DNA of 64,000 nt. It comes from Nyssa sinensis. Taxonomy: Eukaryota > Streptophyta > Magnoliopsida > Cornales > Nyssaceae. Positions 38,001 through 52,200 of this stretch are shown here, piece after piece. Below the pieces are notes generated by a model. It saw only the letters and a list, made by a program, of their open reading frames with translations. It had not been told where the DNA came from and searched no databases. Each line of letters starts with the position of its first letter. Positions within the stretch are counted from its first letter, which is position 1. Where the stretch lies: assembly GCA_008638375.1 (NCBI GenBank), contig CM018036.1, positions 890,501 through 954,500 of the forward strand, written 5' to 3'. Position numbers and translations under genes: made by a program.

Positions 38001-38159
38001 ATTATTGTTTTTTTAATGCAATTCATTTATGTACGTGGGAGCATGCATCATGCATGCACGTGAATGTGACAGGAAATAAGTTTGCTTCATTTAATTATTA
38101 ATTAAATTAAGGTAGTTTTTGTGCTTCCCCTATAAATGCAGCAAATATAAACAGGCACG

Positions 38160-38189
38160 GGCGCGCGCGCGCACACACATATATATAAA
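38160..38189. repeat. Compound (GC)n(AC)n(TA)n microsatellite
   Basis: GCGCGCGC passing into CACACA and TATATA; alternating purine-pyrimidine throughout. Confidence 0.8.
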
Positions 38190-38528
38190 TAGACAAAAGG
38201 CAGAGTCAGCGCATTAAGTTGTTTGTTTGACTGTGCTTAACAAAGAAGGGTTAAATTCCATTGTCCATTTATTTACAAAAGTAGGGAAATATCATTACAT
38301 TATTAATCTTTAATTCTCCTAATGCGATTAATGGTATAATATCCTATTCTCATTTTGAGTAAAAGACATAAGAGCTTTTTAGTTGAACAATGTTTCTAAG
38401 TACTTCAAACATAACTTAGTTAGTTAATTACAAGTTGTTTCTTTCGTACACTCTTTCTTTTTCAAGTTTAAAGACTTATCTATGTAAGATAATAATATAA
38501 GGACATAATCTTACAACTTTATATTCTT

Positions 38529-38573
38529 TCACACACACACACACATATATATATGTATACACACACACATTGT
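38529..38573. repeat. CA/TA microsatellite
   Basis: Alternating CA then TA then CA dinucleotides in the PRK-EXO70D intergenic space. Confidence 0.8.
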
Positions 38574-40008
38574 ATGTTCATATCACCTATAAGAATAATT
38601 TAAGTAGAATTTGAAAGAAATATTTTTGACAAAAAAATCAAAAGTCATAAACATGCACTGTGAATTGTTTGAGACTCACAAAGTTCGAGATTTAGCAAGG
38701 TGATTATTGCATGCATTTTATATAAGATGTATCAATCACGTTATGAAATTTCAAACTTCATAAGCTAACATTACTCAAATTAATTATTGAATTAAAAACT
38801 TAGAGATTATCAAAATAGGAGAAAGAGAGTATAACCATGGTGATATTTTTAGTTGATCGTATGGTTATGATAAGAAAAAGACAATTTTACCCACTAAATA
38901 AAAACAATTTTTTTTAATCTTAATAAATTTTTATTTTTTTTAATATTAGACCTGCAACAAATTATGTGATCATATACATCAGTAATCCATTACTACAATA
39001 AGTAGTGTAGTTTGGCTCACTCTCACATAATGCCTTTGATCTTCTTGGTCCATGAGTTTTACAAAAAAATGTGGCATAGGACAATTATTTGGGAAGCACT
39101 TTTCATACTTCTTACCTAAAAATAGCTTCTTTCCAAAAATAAAAATAAATGCACAAGCCAAACTAGCCTTTGAATTTCAAGTCTTGAAACAAAAATTTAG
39201 AAAGCATGATATATAAGACTTTGCAAAGCTAAACATTACTTTTGAAAATTCAAATTAGCACATTTTTAGTTTTAAGCCTTTTATTTTCATCTTTTATTTT
39301 GACGTGAGATGAGAAGTCTCGTATTTTTATATTTTTATTTCAACGATATCAATATTCAATTTGAGGTTTTCAAAATGGGTTAGAGAAAATTTTAGAGACT
39401 TTTTGACTTCGTTTCGATAGTGATCCGAATACAATTTTTTAAAAAAATTTCTTAAATATATTTCAAAATTTTGTAATTAATTTTTTAAAAATTGTAAAAA
39501 TTCATTTGGATATGATAACCTAAATTTTAAAAAATTATAAAAATTTACTTTAAAATGCGTATCTTGCATTTTGAAATTAAAAAACTATTTTTAAAAATGT
39601 AAACTAATTTTTTTTTGTTTTTTTTAATGATTAATTAATCAATATGATATTCTTATTTACATCATATACATTTTAACCGTCAGGTCGGAATATACCTTAT
39701 AAGATTCTTACCGGTGAGGTCAGATTTAAGTATATTTCTTTCGTTTTGTCACAATAGTTTCAATCTTTCAATTCAGACCGAAAAATCTATAATTTTCAAG
39801 AAACTGTTTTTATTTTTAAATCGGTCAATCAATAGCGAACCATCTTCGATTAATCTTACTTCATTTGGAATCTCACTCCTCAGACCCACCACAAGTCACA
39901 ACTGACGATTAGGAAAAAAGCCAACAATTTTGATCAGATAAAGCTTACCTACTTTTTTCACGATTCTGAATTTTCAACTTTTCACGTCGTGATTGAAGTC
40001 TTTTCCTA

Positions 40009-41852
40009 ATGGAGCCGCCGGAGAACTTTACCGTTGGGGTTGAATCAGCCGAAAAGATAATCTTGCGATGGGATTCGACGGCGTCGGAAGAGGCGAGAGA
40101 ACGAATGATCTTTGAAGGCTGATCGCCATGAGATTGATCGGTACTTGCAGGCCGTGGATGAGATTCAACGGTCCATGGAATCGGCGACGATAGCCGAAGA
40201 ACATAACAAGGCCAATAGCGCGATCCAGATCGCCATGGCACGGCTCGAGGATGAGTTTCGCAACATCTTGATTGCCCACACCAGTCCGATCGAGACCGAT
40301 TCGCTTGTTGATCCGAGTCCTTCGACTCACTCTACTTCGAGGACTGAGAGTACCGGTGACTGTGAATTACAGGACGAAGATTTTTCGGAAGACCATGCCG
40401 TGAGGAAGGAAACGGAACTCGAAAGAGGAGACAGTAGTACCAGCGCTAGTTATCGATCTACAAATAGTATTCGTGAGCTCGATTTGATGCCGTGTGAAGT
40501 TATTAACGATCTCCGGAGCATCGCGGAGAGGATGGTCTCTGCTGGATATTTTCGTGAGTGCGTTCAGGTGTACGGCAGTGTACGAAAGTCCGCAGTGGAC
40601 TCGAGCTTCCGCCGCCTTGGGGTTGAAAAATTGAGCATTCGGCGATATCCAGAGGCTGGAGTGGGAAGTCTTGGAGACGAAGATCAGACGGTGGATACGA
40701 GCCGCCAAGGTTTGTATTCGGATTCTGTTTTCGAGCGAGAGGAGACTCTGTGAGCAAATCTTTGACGGTTTAGGGACGGCCACTGATGATGCGTGTTTCA
40801 TGGAGACTGTTAAGGGTCCAGCAATTCAGCTGTTCAACTTTGCGGAAGCTATAAGTATTAGTCGTCGATCGCCTGAGAAATTGTTCAAGATCTTGGACCT
40901 CCACGATGCGTTATCGGATTTATTGCCGGACATTGATGCTATTTTTCAGTCCAAATCATCGGAATCAATTCGAGTTCAGGCGGCCGAGATACTGTCACGG
41001 CTGGCGGAGGCGGCGAGAGGGATTTTATCAGAATTTGAAAACGCGGTGCTTTGCGAGCCGTCAAAAATTCCTGTTCCGGGAGGGACAATTCACCCCTTGA
41101 CTAGGTATGTGATGAATTATATCAGTCTGATCTCTGATTACAAACAAACCTTAATTGAATTGATTGTATCTAAGCCGTCCACTGGTTCGAGATATTCCCG
41201 TGATCCGACCACACCGGAGATGGAATTTGCGGAACTAGAGGGACGGACTCCTTTAGCGCTCCATTTGATTTGGATCATTGTGATTTTACAATTCAATTTG
41301 GAAGACAAGTCCAAGCACTACAAAGATGCCTCTTTGCCTCCTTTGTTCATTATGAACAATGATCATTACATTGTTCAGAAGATCAAAGGGTCTCCGGAAT
41401 TGAGAGAGATGATCGGAGATGATTATTTGAAGAAGTTAACGGGGAAACTCAGGCAGGCGGCGACAAGCTACCAGAGATCAACTTGGATGAGGATTTTGCA
41501 CTGTTTGAGAGATGAGGGGCTACATGTAAGTGGGAGCTTCTCATCTGGGGTGTCAAAGAGTGCTTTGAGAGAGAGGTTTAAGACCTTCAATGCAATGTTT
41601 GAGGAGGTTCACAGGACCCAAGCGACATGGTTGATACCAGATCCGCAGCTGCGGGAGGAACTTCGTATATCCATATCAGAGTTGTTGATTCCAGCATACC
41701 GGTCATTCCTTGGCCGTTACAGGAGCCATATAGAGAGTGGAAGGCACCCAGAGGCGTTCATCAAGTACTCGGTTGAGGATTTAGAGACTGCGGTCTTGGA
41801 TTTCTTCGAGGGATATCCTGTTTCACAGCACCTGAGGAGGAGATCTCAGTGA
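40009..41852 (+). CDS. EXO70D: EXO70D exocyst subunit, intronless, two frame breaks
   Basis: A single-exon gene starting at the ATG at 40009 (in-frame stop just upstream) and ending at 41852. N-terminal EKIILRWDSTASEEARERMI and the C-terminal Exo70 domain (GPAIQLFNFAEAISISRRSP, HPLTRYVMNYISLISDYK, FKTFNAMFEEVHRTQATW, YSVEDLETAVLDFFEG) identify the plant EXO70D clade. The protein tethers secretory or autophagy-related vesicles as part of the octameric exocyst; in Arabidopsis EXO70D proteins have been linked to autophagic turnover of type-A response regulators. Two single-base insertions interrupt it: a T at 40120 (after residue 37, MIFEG|DRHEIDRY) and a C at 40640 (after residue 210, KLSI|GDIQRLEWE). 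Removing both gives 613 aa, the normal length. Lack of introns is usual for this family. Confidence 0.92.
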
Positions 41853-42721
41853 AGGAGTGAGACTAATTGCACGAGTTTTACAAGTTAGAACCTAGGGAAA
41901 GCATTCTTTGAATTTTTACGGAGTGTTTGGCTGATGGGGTTCTGGTCATTCTGGGCTTTCCTGCACTCTCGAATTCTTTAACTAATGCCAGCTGATTTTC
42001 CGTGGACACTAGGAAGAGATTAAGTAATTGGGAAGATTTGGTGTAACTCTCCAGAATACCCCTTGCCTAAATGCTTCAGCCTGTAAGCATCATGTTGTTT
42101 GATTTGTTACTGCATTTTAGATTTTGTTTCATTTGTTCATATGGGAATTGTTGTGTGTTTTACTCTTTGTTATTTGCTTGAAATCATGATTTTCAGACCA
42201 AAAAAGGGAATCTAGATAAGCTTTGATAACCTCAGAAAGTTAGGAAGCATGATGATGATTTGGAAGGTTTGATTAGAAGAACTAGAAGGAACTAAGAATT
42301 TAACAGTAATTCCTACAATGTGAATTGCCTTAGAAGGTGACAAGACAAATCAATGACTGAGGGAATATACATGTAAAACTATTTGTTATAATGAAACAAC
42401 AATTCTCATTTGGTGTGGGGTTCTTTTGATTGTATACCTCAATTACTGTCCTGGTTAGAACTTCTGTAGGTTTGACTATGCAGCTTGGAGTTGTCATGCA
42501 AATTGCTACTTCTGTATACAGTATTACTTATTTCAGTGTAGTTTTCTATAAAATTAGTGTAGTTTTCTGTAATTTTAATTCTAGCATTCATTTTAGATTC
42601 AGGTTTACAACTTATATATAGCCTTCATTGTGCCACATAGCATGATATTTCGACAGATTTCAGCTGTATCTAGGACTTCTACGGGCTTATGGGACTTTAT
42701 AGGGAAACTCAAATTTGATCA

Positions 42722-43033
42722 GTAGGTTTTCTTACTGTCATATCTGCACTTGGAGAAATCAGTGCACTAATTGCATCTTTGGTCTCTAGAGTTTTGTAGG
42801 GCTCCAATTCCTGAATTTCGACTTTGGACTCTACCAAACACTTGTTCTAAATAAAATTAGTAGTGCATTCTTTGATCGAAAATGTAGGTTTTCTTGCTGT
42901 CACCTTAATTTGCACCTGGAGAAATCAGTGCACTAATTCCATCTTTGGTCTCAGGAGTTTTGTAGGGCTCCAATTCACGGGTTTCGACTATGGACTCTCA
43001 ACCAAAAACTCATTCTAACTAAATTAGTATTGC
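42722..43033. repeat. Tandem duplication, about 162-bp unit x2
   Basis: Copies starting at 42722 and 42884 share GTAGGTTTTCTT, GGAGAAATCAGTGCACTAAT and GTTTTGTAGGGCTCCAATTC. Each ends with ATTAGTA(G/T)TGCA(T/G)TCTT. Confidence 0.85.
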
Positions 43034-45591
43034 AGTCTTATATAAATACTGTTTTCATCTGCTCTTATAACTGTTAATTCATTCACACCTCAAAGTTAGA
43101 GGTTTTAGTTTTTTATTCTTTGTATTGCAGTCTTTTTCATATGCTCAAAAATGCAACAATTACCTTCATTCACAACCAGCAGACATGCTTGATTCTTTGT
43201 AGGCTGAGCACAAAGTTCCTGGTTTCCATGAAGAATGAAATCTGCAGATCTTAATTAAGATAAAATTCACAGTAGTTTCCTAGCCATCTGCAGTCTTTGT
43301 TGCATGATCCAACACACACGACCTTCTCTCTCTGCACACACACACCATGTCCTCCGACTTATCTCTCTACTTGTCCCATAAATTTTTTTTCAGGCTTGTC
43401 GCTGTTGTTTCCCGATCCAATTTCAGTTGCCATTTCTTGGTGTAAATAGTCGATTCCTAGGATTAGAAGCAGTTGTTACAAAGGTGATAGCACTACATCT
43501 ACATGCTTGAAGATTGTTTGAGAAATCTAGATTTCTTACAAGAACAGTCAAACATTTATTCAATGCATCTATTTTCTCAGTCATGTTACATTAAATATAA
43601 ATCTCAATGCCTTATGTTATTCTAGAACATTATCCGAGTACAATCTAATGATCTTGGGTTCATAACATTCTTCAGATATAAGTATCAGAATCCACCATTT
43701 AGCCAGTTTCAAAGCTGAATCTTTAAGAAACTGACCACTCCTACAAGTTAACAGAAAATTTTCCTACACATACATTACCCAAATACAATGCCGAACATGT
43801 ATTCCAAATTTAGCGACGGACCGCCAAGAGACTTTTCCGAGTCAAGGTTCCAATAGCAAGAAGTTGAGACTGTTGATTATTCTACTTCCAATGAGCCATA
43901 CATATTTGAAGATTGTGAACAAATGGGTCTAAGTTGAGGTATTTTCTAACTTGTAATATAAGTAATTTTTGGACATATTCTCAGTCAAAGAAAGTTTTCT
44001 TGTGTCTGATAATGAAGACGAAGAAAGTGGAAGGGAAAGGCAATTTGATTGCTACAACTCTAGAGGTTCAAAATTCAAATTATCCATATCTATTATATTT
44101 CTGTCCATTTTGTGCCGGCTGATGGCTAGGGTTCGGAAGGTACATTTGAATTTTGAATTGTTATTCCGGACGGAAAACTATAACTTTCTTGCCCGTCCTG
44201 TTTTTAGGTCAAAATGGGCACTATACAAGTGACAATTAAATTAAATGCTTAAAGAATAAGGTACAGCCTAATAAATTGGAAAAAAAAGTAATGCTACTTG
44301 CTTCTGAATTATAAGTTGACTAGATATAATGTAATATATTATAAATTTATGAATAATTATTTTATGTATTTTTTTGGTTTATTTCTTTTATTTATTTCGA
44401 ACTAAAAAAATTATTTTCTTACTGGAAAAAATGCATGAATTTGACTTGAGTTATGTTCGCTAATGCAAAACATTAAAAAAAAAAATGATTAATCACGATT
44501 TCAAATCTTTCTAAGTAAGAGTGTGAGGTAGTTTGTTAATTTTTCAGCCTTAATTACCAAAAAAAATTCAGCCTTAAATTGGGCTTCTTTGGTGGTATAA
44601 TTGATTAACATGTCTTTCTCTTATAGTTACCTCCTCCTAGATAACACATCAAAATACAATTATGCAACAGGAAAGTCAAATTAGCATTCTCTTCTCCATC
44701 ATTTTCTCTAGTTTAGTAACTATAAAAAAAAAAAATAATAAAGAAAAATAAGAGAATTTTTTTTATTTTTCCATGTCATTTTTACGATTCCTTTTCAAGA
44801 TTTTTTTTTTTTTTTTGTAGCTTTTCTTTCTTTCTTGTTTCTCTTCCTTTCTAAATTAAATAGTTTTTTTTTCTCGGAAAAGATTGCTTTGCTTTGGGCA
44901 TTATACATGAGAAATGGTAACTTTTTTTAAAATAATAATAATAATAATTTATTAGAAGGTATAATTCTTTAAATTTATTAAAAGAAATGAAATTATATGA
45001 GGACACAACTTGCGCACGAATGTCCAAAATTTGGACAACAAGAATAATACTTATCTCTATTTTTTATAATGAGCTAACGTCGCGGTCACGCCCACGAAAT
45101 ACGCCTTAAGCATACAAAATTACTCATGGAATAAAATGAAAAGTAAACAAAGATGACTTATCAGTCTGAAAAACTACACTTATCCTTGATTTTTTAAAAA
45201 ATAAACTTTTAAGGTTAATTGACAACAACCTTCAACGTCGGAGATTGGTCTAATAATAAAACAAATGCATGAATTAGACACCTATTTATTTTATTTTTCT
45301 TTTTCAGATAAGAAATGTATAGAAATAAAGTTGCCACATCACAACAACAACGTGGAGACAGCAACACCAATTCTCCAAATTATGAATCCCAGCTTTAATA
45401 ATACAAAAATAAAATAAAAGAGACAGTATGATGTCAATAAATAGCCAATCACTACGCTTGCGTAGCGTATCATAAACTATAAAAAATAAATTGCCACCCA
45501 GCTTCCCCATTAAAAAATCAAGCAAATATAGCCTTAATAAGAGTTAAGAGGGGCCACACAATGTCTGATTACACCATGCAAGTTACAACAT

Positions 45592-45627
<36 letters not shown>

Positions 45628-45635
45628 CACACACA
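45592..45635. repeat. (CA)n(TA)n microsatellite
   Basis: A CA run of about 14 units followed by TATATA and ACACACAC, about 600 bp downstream of the Lu7TM stop codon. Confidence 0.85.
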
Positions 45636-46230
45636 ATTCTATTAAGTGCCAGTTTAGCACTGCATGGGGAGCCCCAAATGACGGGGCCATCACACAATTC
45701 CAGCCCTAGCCTTCTCCAAAACCTCCGTTGAAGAAAGGTAAGGCCAGCCCACATTTCTCCTCTCCCCCCACCCCGCCAAACCAGCTCTAACCTCCTAAAG
45801 AGTGACACTAAGATGGAAGATTGTTATATTTCCGCACAATTTGCAATGCTATGTTATTGCTTGTGTGCAAAGGAAGTATCATTTTGAAAAGGAAAATAGA
45901 ATACAATTATCATAAAGTATGTTTGTATTCCAAGATAACATTAGCAGTGCTCTTTTTATCCTGTGTACCATCTACTGGACACAGTAAAATTCAATAAAAC
46001 AAATATATAGAAACAGGACTAGTATAGAAAAAAAGAAAAAATCACCAAGAACAAGAAAAGCACAGAACTTACTCCTGTCACATTCCCAAAGTGGACTTCT
46101 TCCTGCTCCACCCTCATATATTCTATACAGGCTCAAAGGGAGCAACTAGAACATCATCTGAAGGACTGTTTGGGGCCACATAACTTCTGATAATTGAACC
46201 AGTCCTTACTTGCCACAGTTATGTTTTACA

Positions 46231-49200
46231 TTACTCAGTCTTGTCTTCTTCCAGATCACCATTCGATACCCCATTGCCACCATGGACCAGTCTGGCTTCA
46301 GGTGGATCTCGGACATCCTTTGAAGGTATAGGGGATGGTTTTATGAGTTTCAAAGTATCATCCTTGTCAAATTCTTCACTTGCATCTTCAGAGTACGTGT
46401 ATCTGTGAAATGTAAAGTTAATTACAACAGCATGAAAAAAATAAGTGATGATTATTTTTTTTGTTCTTTATTCAAACATAACCTCAGACAGGACTGGGGA
46501 AATGATTTCCATAATTCTGCCAACCACTACCATAAGATTGGTTGACAATCATATTTAATACTTGTCCAGTAATTCTCAAGTCAAACGCATGAGTCTGCCT
46601 TATTTACCTGTCTTACATCAATCAAGGTTTCAATTGTAATAACACATGAGAATCATGGCCACACCAAGTTGTAAGCAGAGTGATGATGGTATAAATTATG
46701 GTCTTTAGGTCATTGCAATGATGCCATGATGCAGGCAGAAAATGGTGATAAAATATTATACATTATTAACTGTGATGATAGGCATGACGACAACATCAGT
46801 TAGTGAAATGAAAACGGTGCTGATGGTGGGTAGCCAACATCTGTTTTTTCTTTTTTCTTTTTGAAAGATGATTATAGGATGGCTATATGATGATGTCACG
46901 GTGGTATAATAGCAATACGAGTTGATGACATTTAGTATTAAAATATAACGCACATCAGCAGAAAACAAAAAAAATATGTGCATAACCCTTTCATTAAATA
47001 TCATTTCTTTTCTGGATTAATCTCCCCACAAAACAAAATGAAATATTTTTGCCTGCAGCATCAGTTGCATCCAATAATAAAGGCAACAGGCTGTGCGAAA
47101 CAACAAATTCAACCCACCTGCCCCTATTGGTACAGGTTTGACCTGATTTCAACAGATTAGAAGCACCAATTGTATTCTTTAGTGCTGATATGTGAGAAGC
47201 TAGGGGGTGGCAATGGATGTTAAAGTGCTAGGCTGCCTCTACCCAATACCCTGGTGCATCTATACATGTGCATTATATAGCAATGAGCCAGGATTTTTTT
47301 ACCTCATTGAGTTCTGGGATGGCGCCCAAAGAGCACAGATGACACATAGGAGCGAGAAAGATAGGACTTGCCAGAAGGCAGGGATGATCCATGCATTCTG
47401 CCATTGCTCATTGTACACATCCTGTTGACTTGAAATAAAGCTGCAAAACAAAGTTATATAATATGTCACAAGTGATTACATTACCAAAATTGGAAGTGGG
47501 AAAAAAAAGGCAGGAAGCAGGATAGCTTTTGAAATTGATTTTTCAAATATCTCCCTTCCTCAGTAGGAGATGGGAAAACTAACGGTTCGTGAAATCAGTG
47601 TTTTTCTATGAAATATTTTTAACTGAACTGATCTGACGTGACTTGCAATTAGAGGCAGCAATTTTGGACACGACCCACGAACACAACTCAAACATGACAT
47701 GGAGTTATAGGGTTCATATCAACCTTACACAGGTTTGTGTCATAAATGAGTGAAAACGTTTAACTTGTATAACAAAAAAGGTTGTTTTCACACTTAAGGG
47801 CATAACCCCTTGGCACGACCCATGTAATTAAATGTGTTGTTTCAACCTAAATAACCAGAACTCGTTGAACCTCCTTACGTTAAGTTACTTCTGGTAGAAA
47901 TTCTTAAAGGGCTAACCTCAATTCCCCAACCCCAAAGAAAGCTTAAATGGCCACACTAAGAATTTCATGTCTACATCTCAATTCTGCATTCTCAAATAAA
48001 AGCCGAAATGACCACACCAACTAGGAGATCACATTTGCTTCTCAACTCTCTGCTCTAAAAGACTTGAAAATTGAGCTCTACTTTGTCTACACTCAGAACT
48101 TCATGCAGTTATTTGCTCCTTCATTTTTCATTTTTAGTTTCCTGGTGAAGTGTAGTCGTGTTTTTACTCTTAGATCTTTGTCTACATCTACACTATTTAT
48201 CTTTTTCAAGTTCTTGCTTATACAATATTTGTATGCATTTCTGTAGATACATAGTTGCATCATGCTGTCAAGGTTGAGGGTTTTGATCTAGTCAAGTATC
48301 CATACATCAACACAACATGAACATGACACAAATTGACCCAATTGCCACCCTTGCAATTGCACATGGCTTTCAAAATGGAAGATGATATCTTGAAAACTTC
48401 TAAATAAAAGCAAATGATTATTATTCTTAACAAATTGCATAAAAGCAGTTGATAAGAAATAGCAATGGATAACAAGATAGATTAGCCATATTTTCTATAC
48501 TGAAAATTTACCTCATAGCATATCCACCCCACGGACACAATGACTGCTACTGCCAAAGCATTTGTGAACTTCCTGTAAATATCTAGTTTGGCCATCATCC
48601 GTCTAGCCTGTCACATCAAATCAGTAATCAAAGATTGTTAGGTTAGTATCTTCTTGTAAACTTTAGGAAGCACTGCTTAATACTAATACCACAGAGTAGG
48701 TGTCATTTTATAATGCAGTATAACTCGAAGCACAAGCTTACCCACCCAACTCCTAAGATGAGGGAAGAAAAGGGCAGAAAGAAGCAAATGTCACAAAGTT
48801 TAACTTTTGGGCCCTTATGGTGTTGACTGGGATTCAAAACAAAAACAAAAAATCATGAGTGCATCACAACTGAGCTAATAAGAGGATACCAAACAAGTAG
48901 CAAGGAAAATAGATGGATGATGCACAATGGCATGATCTCTTTCACTTGTTTCAATCTTTCAACAAGTAGAATGGACCCAAGGTTTTTATTTCAGTGCAGT
49001 AAGAAGTTCATTTGTTTTGCAATGGCCCAATTGTTGCCTAATTCAAAAACTAATTTGCAATCAAATCAGAGAATCCAATAATCCCCAGTCTTTTGGTTTG
49101 TTCCGTACATGTCTGGAAGGAATTTTGGCCATCTACTTCAGTTTCTAAACCTTGAAATTATATCAATATTCTACCAGTACTGATCCAAAAAATATATATT

Positions 49201-52200
49201 CTACCAGTGCTCATAATGCCTTTCAACGATATTTAAGAAGTTGGCTTTTTGTTAGTTTTTTTTTTTAGAGATTCCAATTCCATATGTTGGAGAATCATTC
49301 AGTTATACCATACTTTAATATGTTTTATTTTTAGGTGAAGCTAATTAAACAGGCCATTTTATGTACTCTTTTAGTCCACAAATTTCCAGTTCAGGCATTC
49401 TGACACAATCAAGAAAGTGGCCTTTTGCTGGTTCATTTCTCAAAATTAATGAATCAACCATATTAGAAAACTCGAGCGAGTGCTTGAGGACCTTAAAGTC
49501 TATAGAACGACTGAAAATGAACTGTAGAGACTCTCCATCCCACCTCATATATGTCATTTTGACTGTGACTCAGCTCATATCACTGCCTAATTTTCCATTA
49601 CTTTGTTTTAATTTCCACTAAAATTTAGCAACTGAAAAGCCCACTAATACACATCATCAGGTAAATTTTTTGATAAGTGACATTAACTAATTGTTCTTAC
49701 GGATGCAGAACACATACCTGAAGTTTATTTAGAGTTGCAGAGAGTGAGGTAAATATCCAGAGAATGAAAAAAGCATCCAGGATTGCCACAGGAAGAACCA
49801 AAAATAGTCTTGCCTTTCCTGAAAGATCGCTAATAGCACCAACATTTTCTACCAGTTCAAGTACTTCAGATGCAAGAAAGAACGTGCCTCCAAGCATAAT
49901 AACTTTTGATGTGAGACCACCTAACTGTGGGTCTTACAACACCATAGCCCATTGAAACCATCAGGATGATCAAACGTGAAACTGTCCGTTTCACAGTGCC
50001 AAAGGTAACTGCCCATACTGTGATCCCAGTTGGTCTGACTCCAGTCTCATTGAATTCAGCATAATCAAAATACCATAGAGCCATCTCAAACATGCCCAAA
50101 GTTATGACTAGTGTAATGCAGTTCTGCAATGGAATAACCTCTCTCCAAAACCTAGCATACTGAGAGAACCAAAAGATTCCAAGTATCACAAACGCAAGAG
50201 ACATGAACCCATAAAAGTTCATAAGTGGTGCCATTCTACCAGGTAGGTAACCAGTAGGATTTTTCCATATACTTTTTCCCTCTACAACTAACTCCTTTAG
50301 ATTTGGATCACAATGAATGAAATACAAATTATACATCCCAGTTTTTGTAATCTGTATTGATTTAGGTTGCAATGTCGCGGTAAGCTCATCAATGTTGAAT
50401 GGGACACCAAACACTTGGGGCCAGCCAGGATTTTTGGTTGATGGGCGGTGAATGATTTCTCCTTGTGAACACACACCCAGTTTTGCAAGATCTGCAGTGC
50501 AGCATACAGCTCTTTGGCCCCCATAGGCTGAGCCCCCAATAGTCTCTCTATCATCCACCTCAAAAACAATGGCTTGAACCAACCCAGAGCTGATGTTTGC
50601 AAATTCTTTGGGCCTCCGAAATATAATCTTTTCAAAACTGGTTTCAGATAAAAATAGAGGTCAGGCATTTGGTTCCAAACTTCCAATTCAAGAATACCAT
50701 AAGAACTTGGGAATCAAAAATTTTACTCAGGATACATAGAGCAGAAAATTTGAAAAATACATAAATGTTTAACAGAAACTAACCTGTTCTAATTATGTAG
50801 AAGAGTTTTGGTGAAGAAATTGATAGTCAAAATATTGAATAGAATAGATTATTGTTCTCTTTTCTTTTTTATTGATAGGTAAATCTCACACACACATACA
50901 CACTCATTTTGCCCCTTAAGGAGACTTGAACCCTCAACCTCTCATATGAGGAGGTGGAGGAAATACCAACTAAGCTAGAGCTTATTGGTAGAATAGATTA
51001 TTGTTCTTCTGGATGATGTACTTCACACCAAGATCTTATTATATAGTGATTTGTTATATTGATTGCATTTCCCTGTTTTCTTCTACTTTTTGTGACTAAT
51101 TCATGGCTAGAAATTCAATTTTTAAAAATAACATAAGAAATTCAATTTTAATGGTGAAATTAAAGAAAGTGAGGGTTGTGAGGAAGTCACTGGCAGCAAG
51201 GCTAGTGGCGATGGGAAAGGATAAGAGGATATTCAACTTTCATAACAGCACGGGGTTTTTGTCTGATAAATCAATGTGGCAGCTTAAGCAAGACACATAA
51301 AATATGTTAGTTTTATAAAGGTAACTTTCAAGTACATGCTGCCTTGCTCAGCAATAAGAAATCCAAGTACAAGCCACTTCCAAAAAAAAAAACTGGAGCA
51401 GCTATGACCTTCTAAGATTTTGTAAATTATCATAATTATAAAATAGGTGAATCCATAAAACAAGACCTTGATATAAACATAACCACCTAAGCATTCCCAG
51501 TGATTACTCAAATTTAAATTTAAGTCAAAATCCACAAAAAAAAAAAAAAAAAACATACTCCAACCCTAGACTCAAACCCATACTAAACCTGTTTTTACTC
51601 AAACTAAAACCCAAATCCGTACCTTACTGATCATGGACTCAAATTTATAATGGTGACTTAACTTGAGTAAGACCATTGGAGAGTATCAAACTCAAAACCA
51701 GCTTTTACTCAAATTTTAAGTTAAATCTGGGTAAAATATTGAGTCACAAGTGGAGATGACAACTGGTATCTATGAAAGAAATATACTGTAGCTAATAATC
51801 AAGAATATAAGGTTTTATCTAGTTAGCAATTTTAAAATAGTTTCTAGGAGTGAAAATTACTTCATTTTATGTTCTCAACAGCCACAAAAGTACTTTCAAT
51901 AAGCTAGCCAAACGGTTACTAGAAATGTTCCTCTAAATTGGCAGGCTACTATGACCCGTTGACTCAGATCTCCACAAATCACAACTGATTAACAAGAAGA
52001 AAATCTCAATTAAACCCCAATACTTGCAGTCAACATGAAAATACTCCACATAAAAGCAAGAGATCCCACTGAAAACAGCAAGCTGAGCAATTACAAAAGA
52101 GATTACGAAAAAAAGAGATAGGGAGATCAAATTCACCGTATAAAAGAATCGCCATTGGCAGAGATCGCAGATTCGCTGTGGTTAGGGAGAGAAGAGTAGA

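Larger units (their letters stand above)
35073..40008. other. Intergenic: PRK 3' region to EXO70D promoter
   Basis: About 4.9 kb with no supported gene. The first few hundred bases should be the PRK 3' untranslated region. It holds simple repeats, including a (GC)n-(AC)n run at about 38161-38188 and CA/TA runs at about 38529-38573, and AT-rich sequence up to 39700. Short frames (for example 36853-37065) show no domain. Confidence 0.6.
41853..46230. other. Intergenic between convergent EXO70D and Lu7TM genes
   Basis: The two flanking genes both end here, so no promoter is required. The left part should be the EXO70D 3' untranslated region. A diverged tandem duplication (42722-43033) and a CA microsatellite (45592-45635) are present. 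No gene was recognised in the rest. Confidence 0.6.

Noticed and set aside
50930..50990. tRNA gene on the minus strand
   Set aside because: A and B boxes are present but no cloverleaf or anticodon arm forms; the flanking duplication marks a SINE.
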